Notes under the pieces: generated by a model | Seen by the model: the letters and a program-made list of their open reading frames with translations, nothing else | What the model was told of the DNA's origin: nothing | Databases searched by the model: none | Assembly: GCF_020524005.1 (NCBI RefSeq) | Contig: NZ_JAIVKK010000001.1 | Span: 372,001-436,000, forward strand | DNA from: Microbulbifer aggregans | Lineage (GTDB): Bacteria > Pseudomonadota > Gammaproteobacteria > Pseudomonadales > Cellvibrionaceae | Reading direction: 5' to 3' | DNA: 64,000 nucleotides | Made by a program: the position numbers and the translations under genes | Part shown: positions 13,693-23,181 of the stretch, one piece after another | Layout: each line of letters starts with the position of its first letter | How positions within the stretch are numbered: the stretch's first letter is position 1

Positions 13693-16050
13693 TCAATTCA
13701 ATCGCAAGTTGTAAGTGGTTTCTTTTTCCTTGAAGGGGGAGGGATTACCCTCAACCCAGTCCCGGTGCCCGTTTCCGAAAAAAGGCGATAGGGGATGGGC
13801 GCTCTGGCCTGTTGCCATGTGGAAAATACCCGATTCTTCACGACCTGGTGCCACAACCAAGCGTTCTGATGCGCCATTGGTAGAGGACTGCACTCGCGGC
13901 ATATGGGAATCGCCAGACAATGGGTCCGCCGGCATTGCCGTAAACCAGTTCACCAACGATACAGCCTTGCCCAGTGGGTGCTGAATACGCGCCGCGTTTT
14001 GTACACCCCAGGTCTGCTCATTGAGAGGGAGGTCGGTTTCCGCCATTTCCTCAAGCACTGCATCCAGCGCAGCTATTTTCAAGGCGCGCCAGGTCTGAAA
14101 CTCTGGATTGAGCAAGTGTTCCGGCTCCTTTTCCAGCATTGCCCAGGCTGGATATTCCACCTGGCGATTCACCCGGCCAAATGAAAAGTCTTCTTCGTGT
14201 CGACGCATGTAAGTCAGCACAGGTGCGGTCGCAAGCTCGATAAACTTGAGCCGGAAATTGCGTACGATCCGGTAACCAACCGACTCCGCACTGGCTCGCC
14301 CGCCCCAACTCTCAATTTGCGCAGCGACCTCTTCATACCCTTCGATATCATCAGTCAGTGCCTGCAACTGCTCCTGCCAGCGCTGCAGGAATACCGCGCG
14401 ATCATCCAGCTGTATATCCAGGAGATCCTGCTCGTCAAATTGCTCACGGGCGAAAAGATCATCACGGATTTGTTGCTGGCGGGCGCCCAGCGCATACCCG
14501 CCGTCCCCCATGACTTTCAGATATTCACCATCCATTGTCCGGGAATTCGCAGTCCAAATACGATGGGACGGTGGGTTGTAGACTCGCGGCTGTTCAGCCA
14601 GCGAAAGATATCCATCCCAGTAGGCGGTACCATCAGCCCAACTGACGGAGCGGCTTCCGTCCAGTCCAACGCGACGCGGAATAGGGCCCGCCACTGTCCA
14701 GCCGATATTGCCTGCGCTATCTCCAACGACAAAATTCTGGTGGGGTATACCCAATTGCGGTGCCAGATCGAGGGCTTCGCGAGTACTGGAAACCTGCTCC
14801 ATCAGCAGCAGGTTCATATTTGCACCGCGCACATCGTGTGCAACCCAGCGATAGGCCAGGGGAGTGCCATGATGGTTTTTGGCGACAACTGGCCCCCAGA
14901 TAGTCTTGCGAACCTCGAGTGTTACCGGCTCACCACCTTTGACCTCAATCAGCTCTTCCTCAACAGCGAAATCTGTCCAGCCGTCGGGAGTGCGGTATTG
15001 CCCCCCATTAGCGGAAAGCTCTAACGGGATCAGGTCCCCCCAGTCCGCGGTGGTGTTGGTGAAGCCCCAGGCCACCTGGCCGTTGCTGCCCGCTACAATA
15101 ATGGGACCACCGGGGAGGGAAGCGCCGCGCATCTCACGCTCACTGCCCGGAACTTCCCAGCCGGCGCGGTACCAGATGTTGGGGACCGTGATGGAAAGGT
15201 GCATATCGTCTGCCACGATCGCGCCGCCATGGGAAGTCAACGCACCGCCAACCGCCCAGTTGTTACTACCGACGATCATGTCTTCGCTTTGCATCGGCAG
15301 ATAGGCCATTGGCTGGCCCGACACCTCGAGTGCAGCGATATTGGTGTCCGGCAGGGCCAGTGGTCCACGCGCGTTACCGATAAGTGGTGCATCCCAGATT
15401 CCCCCTTTCGGCACAAAGAAATCGTAGAGATCTTTCGGCAGCAATTCAGCCAGCGCATTGTCACGCCGCTCAAACTTTCCGGTTTCGCTTTGCAGAGTCA
15501 GGTACATACTGAAAATTGACAAGAGGCTGTCCGCCGGCACCCATTTACGCGGCGTCTGCGAAAGAAGCGCGTATTCCCATGGGTATGCTCCCAGCGTCTC
15601 GAGCCCGAAGTTCACGCCGTCCGCATAGCGTTCCAACAGCGCGCGCTGCTCCTCGGGCATGGCGGTAATATTGCGTTCTGCGCGCTTGCGGAATTGGTGG
15701 AGGCGGATGCCTTGATCGTGTTCCAACGCGGCAGTGCCCACCAACTCGGAGAGCTCTCCCGAGGAATTCCGCCGCAACAGATCCATCTGAAAAAAGCGCT
15801 CCTGCGCGTGCAGGAACCCCAACGCATAGGCGATGCTGCCTCGATCGTCCGACCTGATAAAGGCCACGCCCTGGTGGTCACGCTGAATCTCAACGGGAAT
15901 CTCCAGTTCACCAGTTTCAATCTCTCCCTCAAGCAAAGGCAGGCTCTGGCGCAGCCAAAACCAGGCAGTCAGAAAAACTAGTATAAAAAGGACAAGTAGG
16001 GCACTTGAGACTCGCAGAAGGCGAGAGGAGTTTTGTGGCTTATCAGTCAT
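13693..16050 (-). CDS. Penicillin acylase family protein (Ntn hydrolase, peptidase S45)
   Basis: 785 residues; cleaves an amide bond in an acylated substrate such as an acyl-homoserine lactone, a beta-lactam or another N-acyl compound (which one cannot be read from sequence). One membrane segment or uncleaved signal (about 12-33) precedes the alpha-chain region with the family motif ALGFLHAQERFFQMD. The autocleavage site is G261-S262-N263-N264-W265; Ser262 would become the N-terminal nucleophile of the beta chain. Later motifs VAGSNGQVAWGFTNT and WTANSR fit the family. It is divergent from a TonB-dependent receptor, which hints at uptake and breakdown of one compound, though they could be independent. 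Confidence 0.9.
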   Translation of the reverse strand: MTDKPQNSSRLLRVSSALLVLFILVFLTAWFWLRQSLPLLEGEIETGELEIPVEIQRDHQGVAFIRSDDRGSIAYALGFLHAQERFFQMDLLRRNSSGELSELVGTAALEHDQGIRLHQFRKRAERNITAMPEEQRALLERYADGVNFGLETLGAYPWEYALLSQTPRKWVPADSLLSIFSMYLTLQSETGKFERRDNALAELLPKDLYDFFVPKGGIWDAPLIGNARGPLALPDTNIAALEVSGQPMAYLPMQSEDMIVGSNNWAVGGALTSHGGAIVADDMHLSITVPNIWYRAGWEVPGSEREMRGASLPGGPIIVAGSNGQVAWGFTNTTADWGDLIPLELSANGGQYRTPDGWTDFAVEEELIEVKGGEPVTLEVRKTIWGPVVAKNHHGTPLAYRWVAHDVRGANMNLLLMEQVSSTREALDLAPQLGIPHQNFVVGDSAGNIGWTVAGPIPRRVGLDGSRSVSWADGTAYWDGYLSLAEQPRVYNPPSHRIWTANSRTMDGEYLKVMGDGGYALGARQQQIRDDLFAREQFDEQDLLDIQLDDRAVFLQRWQEQLQALTDDIEGYEEVAAQIESWGGRASAESVGYRIVRNFRLKFIELATAPVLTYMRRHEEDFSFGRVNRQVEYPAWAMLEKEPEHLLNPEFQTWRALKIAALDAVLEEMAETDLPLNEQTWGVQNAARIQHPLGKAVSLVNWFTAMPADPLSGDSHMPRVQSSTNGASERLVVAPGREESGIFHMATGQSAHPLSPFFGNGHRDWVEGNPSPFKEKETTYNLRLN

Positions 16051-16361
16051 CGCTCAAATTCCGGGGCTGTTATTAGGGTTGTTATTTTGGGACCTGTCGT
16101 CATTCGCAGTGTACCAATGCAATCTTCAGTTTTTAGCTTACCAAGGAACAATATTTGGTCATATAGGCACAGTTAGGGTAGAAATAAATGCCACTATGGC
16201 GCCATAATGCACATTGCACTGAAAGAAAACTGACTAGTCACAACAAAAAAGTCACCAAGAGCTTTTCTTGGCAGTTTTGTGCCCGTAATATGGCCGGACA
16301 TAACAATGAAAAAAGCAGTTTTCATCACGCTTGTTCAATAAAAACTAAACGCGAGGCCGCG
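16051..16361. other. Divergent acylase/TonB-receptor intergenic region
   Basis: About 310 nt, AT-richer than its flanks. TTGGTC near 16155 and TAGAAA about 18 nt further resemble a weak promoter toward the receptor. The open frame of the receptor continues upstream to 16188, but its first 58 codons encode nothing like a signal peptide and are taken as leader. Confidence 0.35.
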
Positions 16362-19019
16362 ATGATGCACAACGCCGATAAGTCCGGTAAAAACCGGCTC
16401 TTTACCCTGTCCACACTTTCCGGAGCCATTGCCGTAGCAACTGCATTTGGCAGTACTGCGTATGCAGCGGAAATCGAAGAAGTAGTTGTAACGGCACAGA
16501 AACGCGCCGAAAACCTTCAGGATGTTCCTATCGCAATCTCTGCCTTTACCGGCGACTCCATGAAAGCGATGGGCGTAAAAAACCTGACAGACCTGGGTAA
16601 ATTCACCCCGGGTGTGGAAATGAACAACGATACCCCACTGCAGCCCACCTATAGCGTGCGCGGTATCGAGACTGGCGATTTCACCGTGGGCTCAGACCCC
16701 GCAGTAGCTGTCTACGTGGATGGCGTATATACCGGCCGTGGCGCTGGCGCTGAAATTCCACTGGCAGATATCGAACGAGTTGAAGTACTGAAAGGCCCAC
16801 AGGGCACACTGTTCGGCCGTAACGCCACCGGTGGTGCAATTCACATCATCAGCCAAAAGCCGCAGGCTGAAGATTCTGCCGAACTGAACCTGACCGCAGG
16901 AAATTACGGTCGTACGTCTTCCGACCTGCTGATCAACAGCCAGCTGAGCGACAACGTGTATGGCCGCTTTACTGCGTCTACCAACCGTCGCGATTCATTT
17001 GCCGACAACATTAATGGCGGTGCCACTACTGGCAACATTGATACCCAGACCTACCGCGCGTCCTTACTGTGGGAACCATCCCCCGATACCGAAGTGCTCT
17101 GGCGTGCAGATTACGGCATCATGGATCAGGGCAGCGCACTGCGCTCCTCCATCGTCCCGACCCTGCAGGCGCAGGATGGTGGCACCAGTGTCTTTGGTGA
17201 CTACGCCCTGGATACCCCAACCATCGAAGACCGTGATTCCTGGGGTACTTCCCTCAGCATCGTTCACGATTTTGAGAACGTAACCTTTACCTCGATTACT
17301 GCGTACCGTGGCTTTGATGCCCACCTGCAGCAGGATGAGGACGGCACTGCGAACCCGGACTACATGTTCGGCTCCGCAAACTTCGACGACCAGACCCAGT
17401 TCTCTCAGGAGTTCCGTCTGAACGGCGCAAGTGACACTCTGAAGTGGACTTTGGGCGCGTCCTACTCTCGTGAAGAACTTGAGCACGTCACCGATGCTTA
17501 CTTTACTGCCGGCTCGCTCGAGTCCTTCGCAATTTACGAAGGGTTGAAAGCAAACCCTGAGCTGTTCGGTATCCCGCAGGCGGCTTTCGATCAGATGACG
17601 ACCACTCAGCAGGAAGATGCTGCAGCACAAATTCGCGCGGCTATGGCTGCTGGCGCGATCCCGGGTATGCCCGAAGGTACTGCCGTTACCTCGGTTGTCT
17701 ATGACCTCCTGATGGCTTCGGAAGATTTTCATCAGCAAATTGACGCGCAATTGGCGCCACTCAACCAGATGCTGGCGGCCTACGGTATGGAACTCGGCGC
17801 CAACAACCTCAGCAAAGCGGACATGATGGCCTCTTTGATGACCGGTATTTATCCGTGGGTTACTGCCGATACCCCCTGGAATGAGAGTGTTACCAATACC
17901 GGTGATTACCGCTCTGCGGCGATTTACGGTGACGTAACCTGGACCCTGACCGACAAAATGGATCTCACCGTTGGTGCGCGCTACACCGCCGACGAGAAAG
18001 ATTTCACCATCGACAGCGCCTATCAAAATGCGCTGCCTGTTGCCCTGACTGGCAATATTGGGCTGGTCGATGACGAAGGCAATCCACTGCAAATTCCGCT
18101 GCCTGACGGCACTTTCCTCACCGCGATCCCGATGCCCGGTGTAGTGATGCAGCAGCCGTTCGGTATGGCATTTAACAACAATAATGAACCGGTACTGAAT
18201 GCCAAGCTGAACGATTCCTGGAGCGACCTGTCTGGCCGAATCGTGCTGGACTACCGCTGGAACGATGATGTGATGACCTTCATCTCCCTGGCGGACGGGT
18301 TCAAAGCCGGTGGTTTCAACAGCTTTGCAGTTGCTGACGGTATCGACCCGTCCTTCGACCAGGAGAGCGTGACCAACCTGGAAATCGGCCTGAAGAGCAG
18401 CCTGTTTGACAATGCGGTTCGCTTCAACGCTTCTGTATTTGCCTACGACTACGACAATCTGCAGCAGCTGGATCTGGTTGGTAAGCCCATCCCGAACTAC
18501 TACTTGCGGAACGCCGACGCCGAGGGGCGTGGTGCTGAAATGGAGATCCAGTGGGCTGCTACTGACAACCTGTTTGTCGCCGGTAATTACTCATACCTGG
18601 ATACCGAGTACACCCGCTACCAGATCATCGAATCCATCGGTGAAACGGAAGAGGAAAACTCCCGCGTGGGTCAGCCTCGTGTAGGCACACCCAAGAATAA
18701 GTTCAACATCCTTGCTGAGTACACCATTCCCCTGAATGCAGGCGGTGATGTTGTTCTGCGCGGCGACTACAACTGGACTGGCGAACGTGTGGGTTCCATC
18801 AGCGATCCTGCTCGTGTGATTCCGGATTACCAGCTGTTTAACCTGCGCGCAGGTTGGAACAGCGCATCCGATCGTTACTCCGCAGCGCTGTGGGTACAGA
18901 ACGCGACCGACGAAGAAGTTGCCGGCGGTTATGGCGGTACCGGTGCAGCGATCGGCGCAAGCCCCGCGTGGCGTTTCATGCCTCGCATGTACGGTGCGGA
19001 TTTCACCGTTCGTTTCTGA
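16362..19019 (+). CDS. TonB-dependent outer-membrane receptor
   Basis: 885 residues from the ATG at 16362, which has GAGG 5 nt upstream and starts a normal signal peptide (hydrophobic stretch ending AYA). The mature N-terminus reads AEIEEVVVTAQKR, the TonB box. The plug domain (to about residue 210) includes VRGIETGDF, VDGVYTGR and VEVLKGPQGTLFGRNATGGAI. The rest is the beta-barrel, ending in phenylalanine (FTVRF), the usual outer-membrane signature. A stretch about 330-520 is a large insertion rich in Ala, Met and Gln, probably an extracellular loop. Its ligand is unknown; the style matches receptors for sugars, aromatics or peptides rather than classic siderophore receptors. A good terminator follows. 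Confidence 0.92.
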   Translation: MMHNADKSGKNRLFTLSTLSGAIAVATAFGSTAYAAEIEEVVVTAQKRAENLQDVPIAISAFTGDSMKAMGVKNLTDLGKFTPGVEMNNDTPLQPTYSVRGIETGDFTVGSDPAVAVYVDGVYTGRGAGAEIPLADIERVEVLKGPQGTLFGRNATGGAIHIISQKPQAEDSAELNLTAGNYGRTSSDLLINSQLSDNVYGRFTASTNRRDSFADNINGGATTGNIDTQTYRASLLWEPSPDTEVLWRADYGIMDQGSALRSSIVPTLQAQDGGTSVFGDYALDTPTIEDRDSWGTSLSIVHDFENVTFTSITAYRGFDAHLQQDEDGTANPDYMFGSANFDDQTQFSQEFRLNGASDTLKWTLGASYSREELEHVTDAYFTAGSLESFAIYEGLKANPELFGIPQAAFDQMTTTQQEDAAAQIRAAMAAGAIPGMPEGTAVTSVVYDLLMASEDFHQQIDAQLAPLNQMLAAYGMELGANNLSKADMMASLMTGIYPWVTADTPWNESVTNTGDYRSAAIYGDVTWTLTDKMDLTVGARYTADEKDFTIDSAYQNALPVALTGNIGLVDDEGNPLQIPLPDGTFLTAIPMPGVVMQQPFGMAFNNNNEPVLNAKLNDSWSDLSGRIVLDYRWNDDVMTFISLADGFKAGGFNSFAVADGIDPSFDQESVTNLEIGLKSSLFDNAVRFNASVFAYDYDNLQQLDLVGKPIPNYYLRNADAEGRGAEMEIQWAATDNLFVAGNYSYLDTEYTRYQIIESIGETEEENSRVGQPRVGTPKNKFNILAEYTIPLNAGGDVVLRGDYNWTGERVGSISDPARVIPDYQLFNLRAGWNSASDRYSAALWVQNATDEEVAGGYGGTGAAIGASPAWRFMPRMYGADFTVRF

Positions 19020-19042
19020 TCGCAATCCCGATTGCAGATCGC

Positions 19043-19072
19043 AAAAAGGGTCGGCTCTGCCGGCCCTTTTTT
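19043..19072 (+). terminator. Intrinsic terminator after the TonB receptor
   Basis: Nine-base-pair stem (AGGGTCGGC with GCCGGCCCT, one G-T pair), 3-nt loop, followed by six T. It lies about 25 nt after the receptor stop. Confidence 0.85.
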
Positions 19073-19197
19073 GTGCCCAGTGTTTGGTGGAGAGAATTCC
19101 TGGCGCATTATGTCGCGCCACCTTCTCTGCATTCATGGGAATCCACCACAATGTATGTATGATCAAAAACTAGTAAAGCCGTTGACTGGATCCGGGA

Positions 19198-20538
19198 ATG
19201 AATCTGATTACGCAGGCGGGATCAGAGGTAGCAGGGGAGTCCGGGACTTCTCATCCTAATCAGGAGCTGTCGATAGAGTCATGTGTCGAGCTGCTCAACC
19301 ACTACCAGCAGGTTCGCGCAGAGAGCGGTGCACTGGCTGATCCACTCAGTGCAGAAGACATGCAACTGCAATCCATGCCGGATGTCAGCCCCAGTAAATG
19401 GCATCTTGGACATACAAGCTGGTTTTTTGAAACCTTTGTATTGCGCAAACACCTCACCGGTTACCGGGTTTTCGACCCTGACTACCACCACCTGTTCAAT
19501 TCCTACTACAACTCTCTCGGGCAACCCTTTGCACGGCCGCAGCGGGGCCTACTTTCCCGGCCGGATATCGAACAGGTTTTCGCTTATCGGCGGTACGTCG
19601 ATCAAGCTATTGAGCGGCTGTTGACCGAAGAGGAGCCCCCCCCGGATGTATGGAATCTGATCACCCTGGGACTCAATCACGAGCAGCAACACCAGGAATT
19701 GATGCTTACGGATATCAAGCATGCGTTCTCCATCAATCCACTGCTACCTGCGTACCAGGAAGACCTCGAGCCTGACGAGGCGCCGACTGGACAGGCTCAC
19801 CCTCTAGGTTGGCTGGCGGTCCCCGAAGACATCTACACACTCGGCAGCGACGGCGATACCTTTCACTTTGACAACGAGGGACCGCCGCACCAGCAATTCA
19901 TCCCGGCATTCAGCATTGCGTCACGGCTGGTGACGAACGCGGAATACCTCGAATTCATGGAAGAGGGCGGTTACCTCGAGCCGCGCCTGTGGCTGTCCGA
20001 TGGCTGGACGTGGGTAAACCAGAACCACCGCAAAGCGCCACTGTACTGGCAGCAGCGGGAAGGGCACTGGTACCAGTTCAGCCTGGCTGGTCTCGTCCCG
20101 TTGAATTTGGACGCGCCGGTGTGTCATTTGAGTTATTACGAAGCTGACGCCTTTGCGACCTGGGCAGGAAAACGCCTCCCGACGGAGTTTGAGTGGGAGG
20201 TTGCCGCCTGGCTGCACCGGCAACCGGACACGCTCTCGAGTGCCAACCTTATGGAAAAGCGCAAGTTCGACGCTTGTATCGAGTCCAGTGGCCGCCCGCA
20301 ATTTCTCGGCAACCTTTGGGAATGGACAAGCAGTGCCTACCAGCCGTATCCGGGATTCCGCGCCAGCACGGATGCGGTAGGCGAGTACAACGGCAAATTC
20401 ATGTGCAACCAAATGGTATTGCGCGGCGGTTCCTGCGCCACGCCAGCGAGTCATATCCGCATCAGTTACCGGAATTTTTTCTATCCTCATCAGGCATGGC
20501 AATTTACCGGCATCCGACTGGCAGGAGACCCAGTTTGA
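19198..20538 (+). CDS. egtB: Ergothioneine biosynthesis sulfoxide synthase EgtB
   Basis: Non-heme iron enzyme joining hercynine (trimethylhistidine) to a thiol donor, gamma-glutamylcysteine or cysteine, with oxygen. 446 residues: a DinB-like N-terminal domain (about 25-190) and a C-terminal formylglycine-generating-enzyme-like domain (about 200-445). The iron ligands of characterised EgtB correspond here to His72 (in WHLGHTSWFFE), His161 and His165 (in NHEQQHQE). The FGE part has the usual PVCHLSYYEADAFATWAGKRLPTE-type core and ends with RGGSCATP and GIRLA. Its stop overlaps the TTG start of egtD. No egtA, egtC or egtE was seen beside it. Confidence 0.93.
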   Translation: MNLITQAGSEVAGESGTSHPNQELSIESCVELLNHYQQVRAESGALADPLSAEDMQLQSMPDVSPSKWHLGHTSWFFETFVLRKHLTGYRVFDPDYHHLFNSYYNSLGQPFARPQRGLLSRPDIEQVFAYRRYVDQAIERLLTEEEPPPDVWNLITLGLNHEQQHQELMLTDIKHAFSINPLLPAYQEDLEPDEAPTGQAHPLGWLAVPEDIYTLGSDGDTFHFDNEGPPHQQFIPAFSIASRLVTNAEYLEFMEEGGYLEPRLWLSDGWTWVNQNHRKAPLYWQQREGHWYQFSLAGLVPLNLDAPVCHLSYYEADAFATWAGKRLPTEFEWEVAAWLHRQPDTLSSANLMEKRKFDACIESSGRPQFLGNLWEWTSSAYQPYPGFRASTDAVGEYNGKFMCNQMVLRGGSCATPASHIRISYRNFFYPHQAWQFTGIRLAGDPV

Positions 20539-21533
20539 ATATTGCACTGAAAACACACCAAAATTCCCCGGAAAACACCGTAACTCGCGCGCTAGAGGAC
20601 CAATGCGATGAAGTTCACGAGTTTTCGAAAGATGTCCTTACCGGACTTTCAGCACCTCAGAAGACTTTGCCCTGCAAGTATCTGTACGATGAGACCGGAT
20701 CAAAAATCTTCGAGCAAATCTGTGAACTGGACGATTACTACCTGACGCGTACCGAGGCAGACATTTTCGCCACGAACTTACCGGACATTGCAAAAACCCT
20801 GGGCGCCAATGTGACCCTGGTTGAACCGGGTGCGGGCAATTGCGAAAAGGCGCAGCCTTTGCTGTGTGCCATGACATCCCCGGCCGCGTATTTCCCGATC
20901 GATATCTCGCCGGAGATATTACTTGCAGCGCAAATCCGACTGCAGGCTTCGTTGCCTGAGCTCCCGGTACACTCGATCGTCGGTGACTTCACAGATCCCA
21001 CCAGCTGGGATGGAAGCGCGGTAGATGGCCGGCAGGTCGTTTTCTTCCCAGGTTCGACAGTTGGCAACTTCACAGAGAAGGACGCCGAGAGACTCCTGAA
21101 AGGTTTCGCCAGCTGGCTGAAGCCAGGGGACGGACTGTTACTCGGTGCCGATCTGGTCAAAGACTCTGTGGTGCTTGAGCGCGCCTATCACGACAACGAG
21201 CATGTTACAGAAGCGTTTAACAAGAACCTGCTCCAGCGTATTAATCGCGAACTCAATGGAAACTTTGAACTGGAAAGCTTTGCCCATCGGGCTTTCTACC
21301 ACCCGCTGCGCCAGCGCGTAGAAATGCATTTGGTCAGCCTGAAAGCCCAGCAGGTTCGGGTTGCTGGTATCGAATTTCAATTTGCCGAAGGGGAAACCAT
21401 CCACACCGAGAACAGCCATAAATATACTGATGAAAGCCTCACCGCCTTACTGAACCGCGCTGGATTTGTGTCATGCCGGCATTGGACAGACAACAACAAC
21501 CACTTCGCCATTTATTATGCTGAAATTTCTTAA
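20535..21533 (+). CDS. egtD: L-histidine N(alpha)-methyltransferase EgtD
   Basis: SAM-dependent enzyme that trimethylates histidine to hercynine, the first step of ergothioneine synthesis. The open frame is longer upstream (from 20193), but that part shadows egtB; the TTG at 20535 overlaps the egtB stop (TTGA) and has GGAG about 8 nt upstream, giving 332 residues, near the usual 320. Family motifs: KYLYDETGSKIFEQICEL, YYLTRTE, and the SAM site LVEPGAGN at 95-102, then FFPGSTVGNF. The C-terminal part has the HTENSHKYT segment. It overlaps the next gene by 17 nt. Confidence 0.93.
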   Translation: MNIALKTHQNSPENTVTRALEDQCDEVHEFSKDVLTGLSAPQKTLPCKYLYDETGSKIFEQICELDDYYLTRTEADIFATNLPDIAKTLGANVTLVEPGAGNCEKAQPLLCAMTSPAAYFPIDISPEILLAAQIRLQASLPELPVHSIVGDFTDPTSWDGSAVDGRQVVFFPGSTVGNFTEKDAERLLKGFASWLKPGDGLLLGADLVKDSVVLERAYHDNEHVTEAFNKNLLQRINRELNGNFELESFAHRAFYHPLRQRVEMHLVSLKAQQVRVAGIEFQFAEGETIHTENSHKYTDESLTALLNRAGFVSCRHWTDNNNHFAIYYAEIS

Positions 21534-21993
21534 TCGCACCGCCGGGCTTCTCGCCTTTACCTGTTGGCTCATGCCGTTGACCAGCCTTGCTGAAACTGAG
21601 GCCGAGATCATCGTATATAAGTCACCGTTCTGCCTTTGCTGCAAAGAATGGATCAAACACCTCGAGGAAAATGCGTTTGTGGTCGCCAGTGAAAATGACC
21701 TGGATACGGCGACTATCAAACAGCAAAAAGGGGTACCGCACAGTATGCAGGGGTGCCATACCGGTGTCTGGAGTGGTAAATACGTATTTGAAGGGCATGT
21801 GCCCGCCCGATTAATCCGGAAATTCCTGGCCCACCCACCGAAAAATGCCATCGGTCTGGCAGTACCGGGGATGCCCAAAGGCAGTCCGGGCATGTATCGG
21901 GGCAAAGATTTTAAACCCTATAACGTCTTCGTCATTATGCCCGGTGGCGACTACAGCCTGTACGAAACGGTAACCGCGCCGGAACCTTCGTGA
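21517..21993 (+). CDS. DUF411 domain protein, exported, probable metal-binding
   Basis: 158 residues starting at the ATG at 21517, inside the end of egtD; an upstream in-frame start at 21466 lacks a signal peptide and is rejected. Signal peptide about 1-25 ending SLA. The mature protein has a thioredoxin-like opening (IIVYKSPFCLCCKEWIKHL) with Cys39, Cys41 and Cys42, then QGCHTGVW, and MPKGSPGM, all DUF411 hallmarks. DUF411 proteins are often found with copper and other metal resistance genes; the exact role is not settled. The tight overlap implies cotranscription with the ergothioneine genes. Confidence 0.85.
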   Translation: MLKFLNRTAGLLAFTCWLMPLTSLAETEAEIIVYKSPFCLCCKEWIKHLEENAFVVASENDLDTATIKQQKGVPHSMQGCHTGVWSGKYVFEGHVPARLIRKFLAHPPKNAIGLAVPGMPKGSPGMYRGKDFKPYNVFVIMPGGDYSLYETVTAPEPS

Positions 21994-22062
21994 CATTGGC
22001 AAATTCCCCCTGGTGTGGTTAATCTGGGCGCCCTCAAAGCCGTAGTGAAGTCGCGCCCAATA

Positions 22063-23079
22063 ATGCCCAGTAGCCAATCATTTCCGCAGGAAAGCAGGCA
22101 AGTTTTTCGCCCAGCCACCGGGCTTGGCAATTGCCACCTGCAGACCATATTTCCCCGCTACCACCGTCCACGTCCGTGGATCCACACCCAATGCCAATGG
22201 CTGCAGACACCGGATGGAGATCGCCTGGCACTACACACGCCGGCCCCCCTGCGTGATGACGCGAGTGCCCCAATTGTACTGGTGCTACACGGTCTGGAAG
22301 GGTCGGTAGAATCACCCTATGTACAGGGGATTATGCAGGCACTACTGGCGGCAGGCTTTCAGGTCGCGGTAATGCACTTTCGCGGCTGCGGAGGTGTGCC
22401 AAACCTGTTACCGCGTGCCTATCACAGCGGTGACAGTGCCGATCCGCGCTGGCTCGCGGGGCAGTTGCGGGAACGCTTTCCGGCAACACCACTGATGGCG
22501 GTTGGCTATTCACTGGGAGGTAATGTCCTCCTGAAGTGGCTTGGCGAGGATGGTGCGCAATCGTTGTTGAGTGCCGCCGTTTCCGTTTCGGCACCACTGG
22601 ACCTCCACGCCTCCAGCCGCCGGCTACAGCAGGGATTTTCCAAGGTCTATCAACGCCACCTGCTCAGCAGCTTGAAAGAGAGTCTCAGGCGCAAGGCCAA
22701 GAATCCGGAACTCGCGAGCAAAATGCCACGGTTGGACGAGGCGAGGTTTTTTTCCAGCTTCCGTAATTTTGATGACCACTTTACCGCGCCTCTGCACGGT
22801 TTCAGGGGCGTTGATGACTACTACACACGAGCATCCAGCAAACCATTGCTCAGGCAGATTGAGGTCCCGACGCTGATTATTCATGCTGCCGATGACCCAT
22901 TTGTTTGTACCAGCGCCATCCCGGAACCGCACGAAATCAGCGCATCAGTCAGCCTGGCGATCAGCAAGCAGGGCGGTCATGTGGGGTTTATTTGCGGAAG
23001 CCTCTGGCGTCCCGAATACTGGCTGGAAACGCGAATCCCTCAGTTTTTTCTGGATAAGTACCTCAATCCCCCCGATTGA
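22063..23079 (+). CDS. YheT-like alpha/beta-fold hydrolase
   Basis: About 338 residues from the ATG at 22063 (a GTG at 22015 in frame would add 16 residues; neither has a strong ribosome binding site). The family pattern is clear: PATGLGNCHLQTIFPRY at the N-terminus, oxyanion-hole region VLVLHGLEGS, FRGCGGV, nucleophile elbow GYSLGGN and a late acid and histidine in AADDPFV and KQGGHVGF. Related YheT proteins are esterases whose natural substrate is unknown. It sits between the DUF411 gene and the metal efflux genes. Confidence 0.88.
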   Translation: MPSSQSFPQESRQVFRPATGLGNCHLQTIFPRYHRPRPWIHTQCQWLQTPDGDRLALHTPAPLRDDASAPIVLVLHGLEGSVESPYVQGIMQALLAAGFQVAVMHFRGCGGVPNLLPRAYHSGDSADPRWLAGQLRERFPATPLMAVGYSLGGNVLLKWLGEDGAQSLLSAAVSVSAPLDLHASSRRLQQGFSKVYQRHLLSSLKESLRRKAKNPELASKMPRLDEARFFSSFRNFDDHFTAPLHGFRGVDDYYTRASSKPLLRQIEVPTLIIHAADDPFVCTSAIPEPHEISASVSLAISKQGGHVGFICGSLWRPEYWLETRIPQFFLDKYLNPPD

Positions 23080-23181
23080 CGAGCGGTTTCGCGACGAGCT
23101 GCTAATGTTGGTTCATAACAGCGATAAATCGGATATGGCGGCTGGTAGCGCGCCTGTCCCGAATCTTCGCAGGGAACCCCA

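Noticed and set aside
20193-20534. N-terminal extension of egtD
   Set aside because: It lies inside egtB in another frame; TTG at 20535 fits the family length and the overlap.
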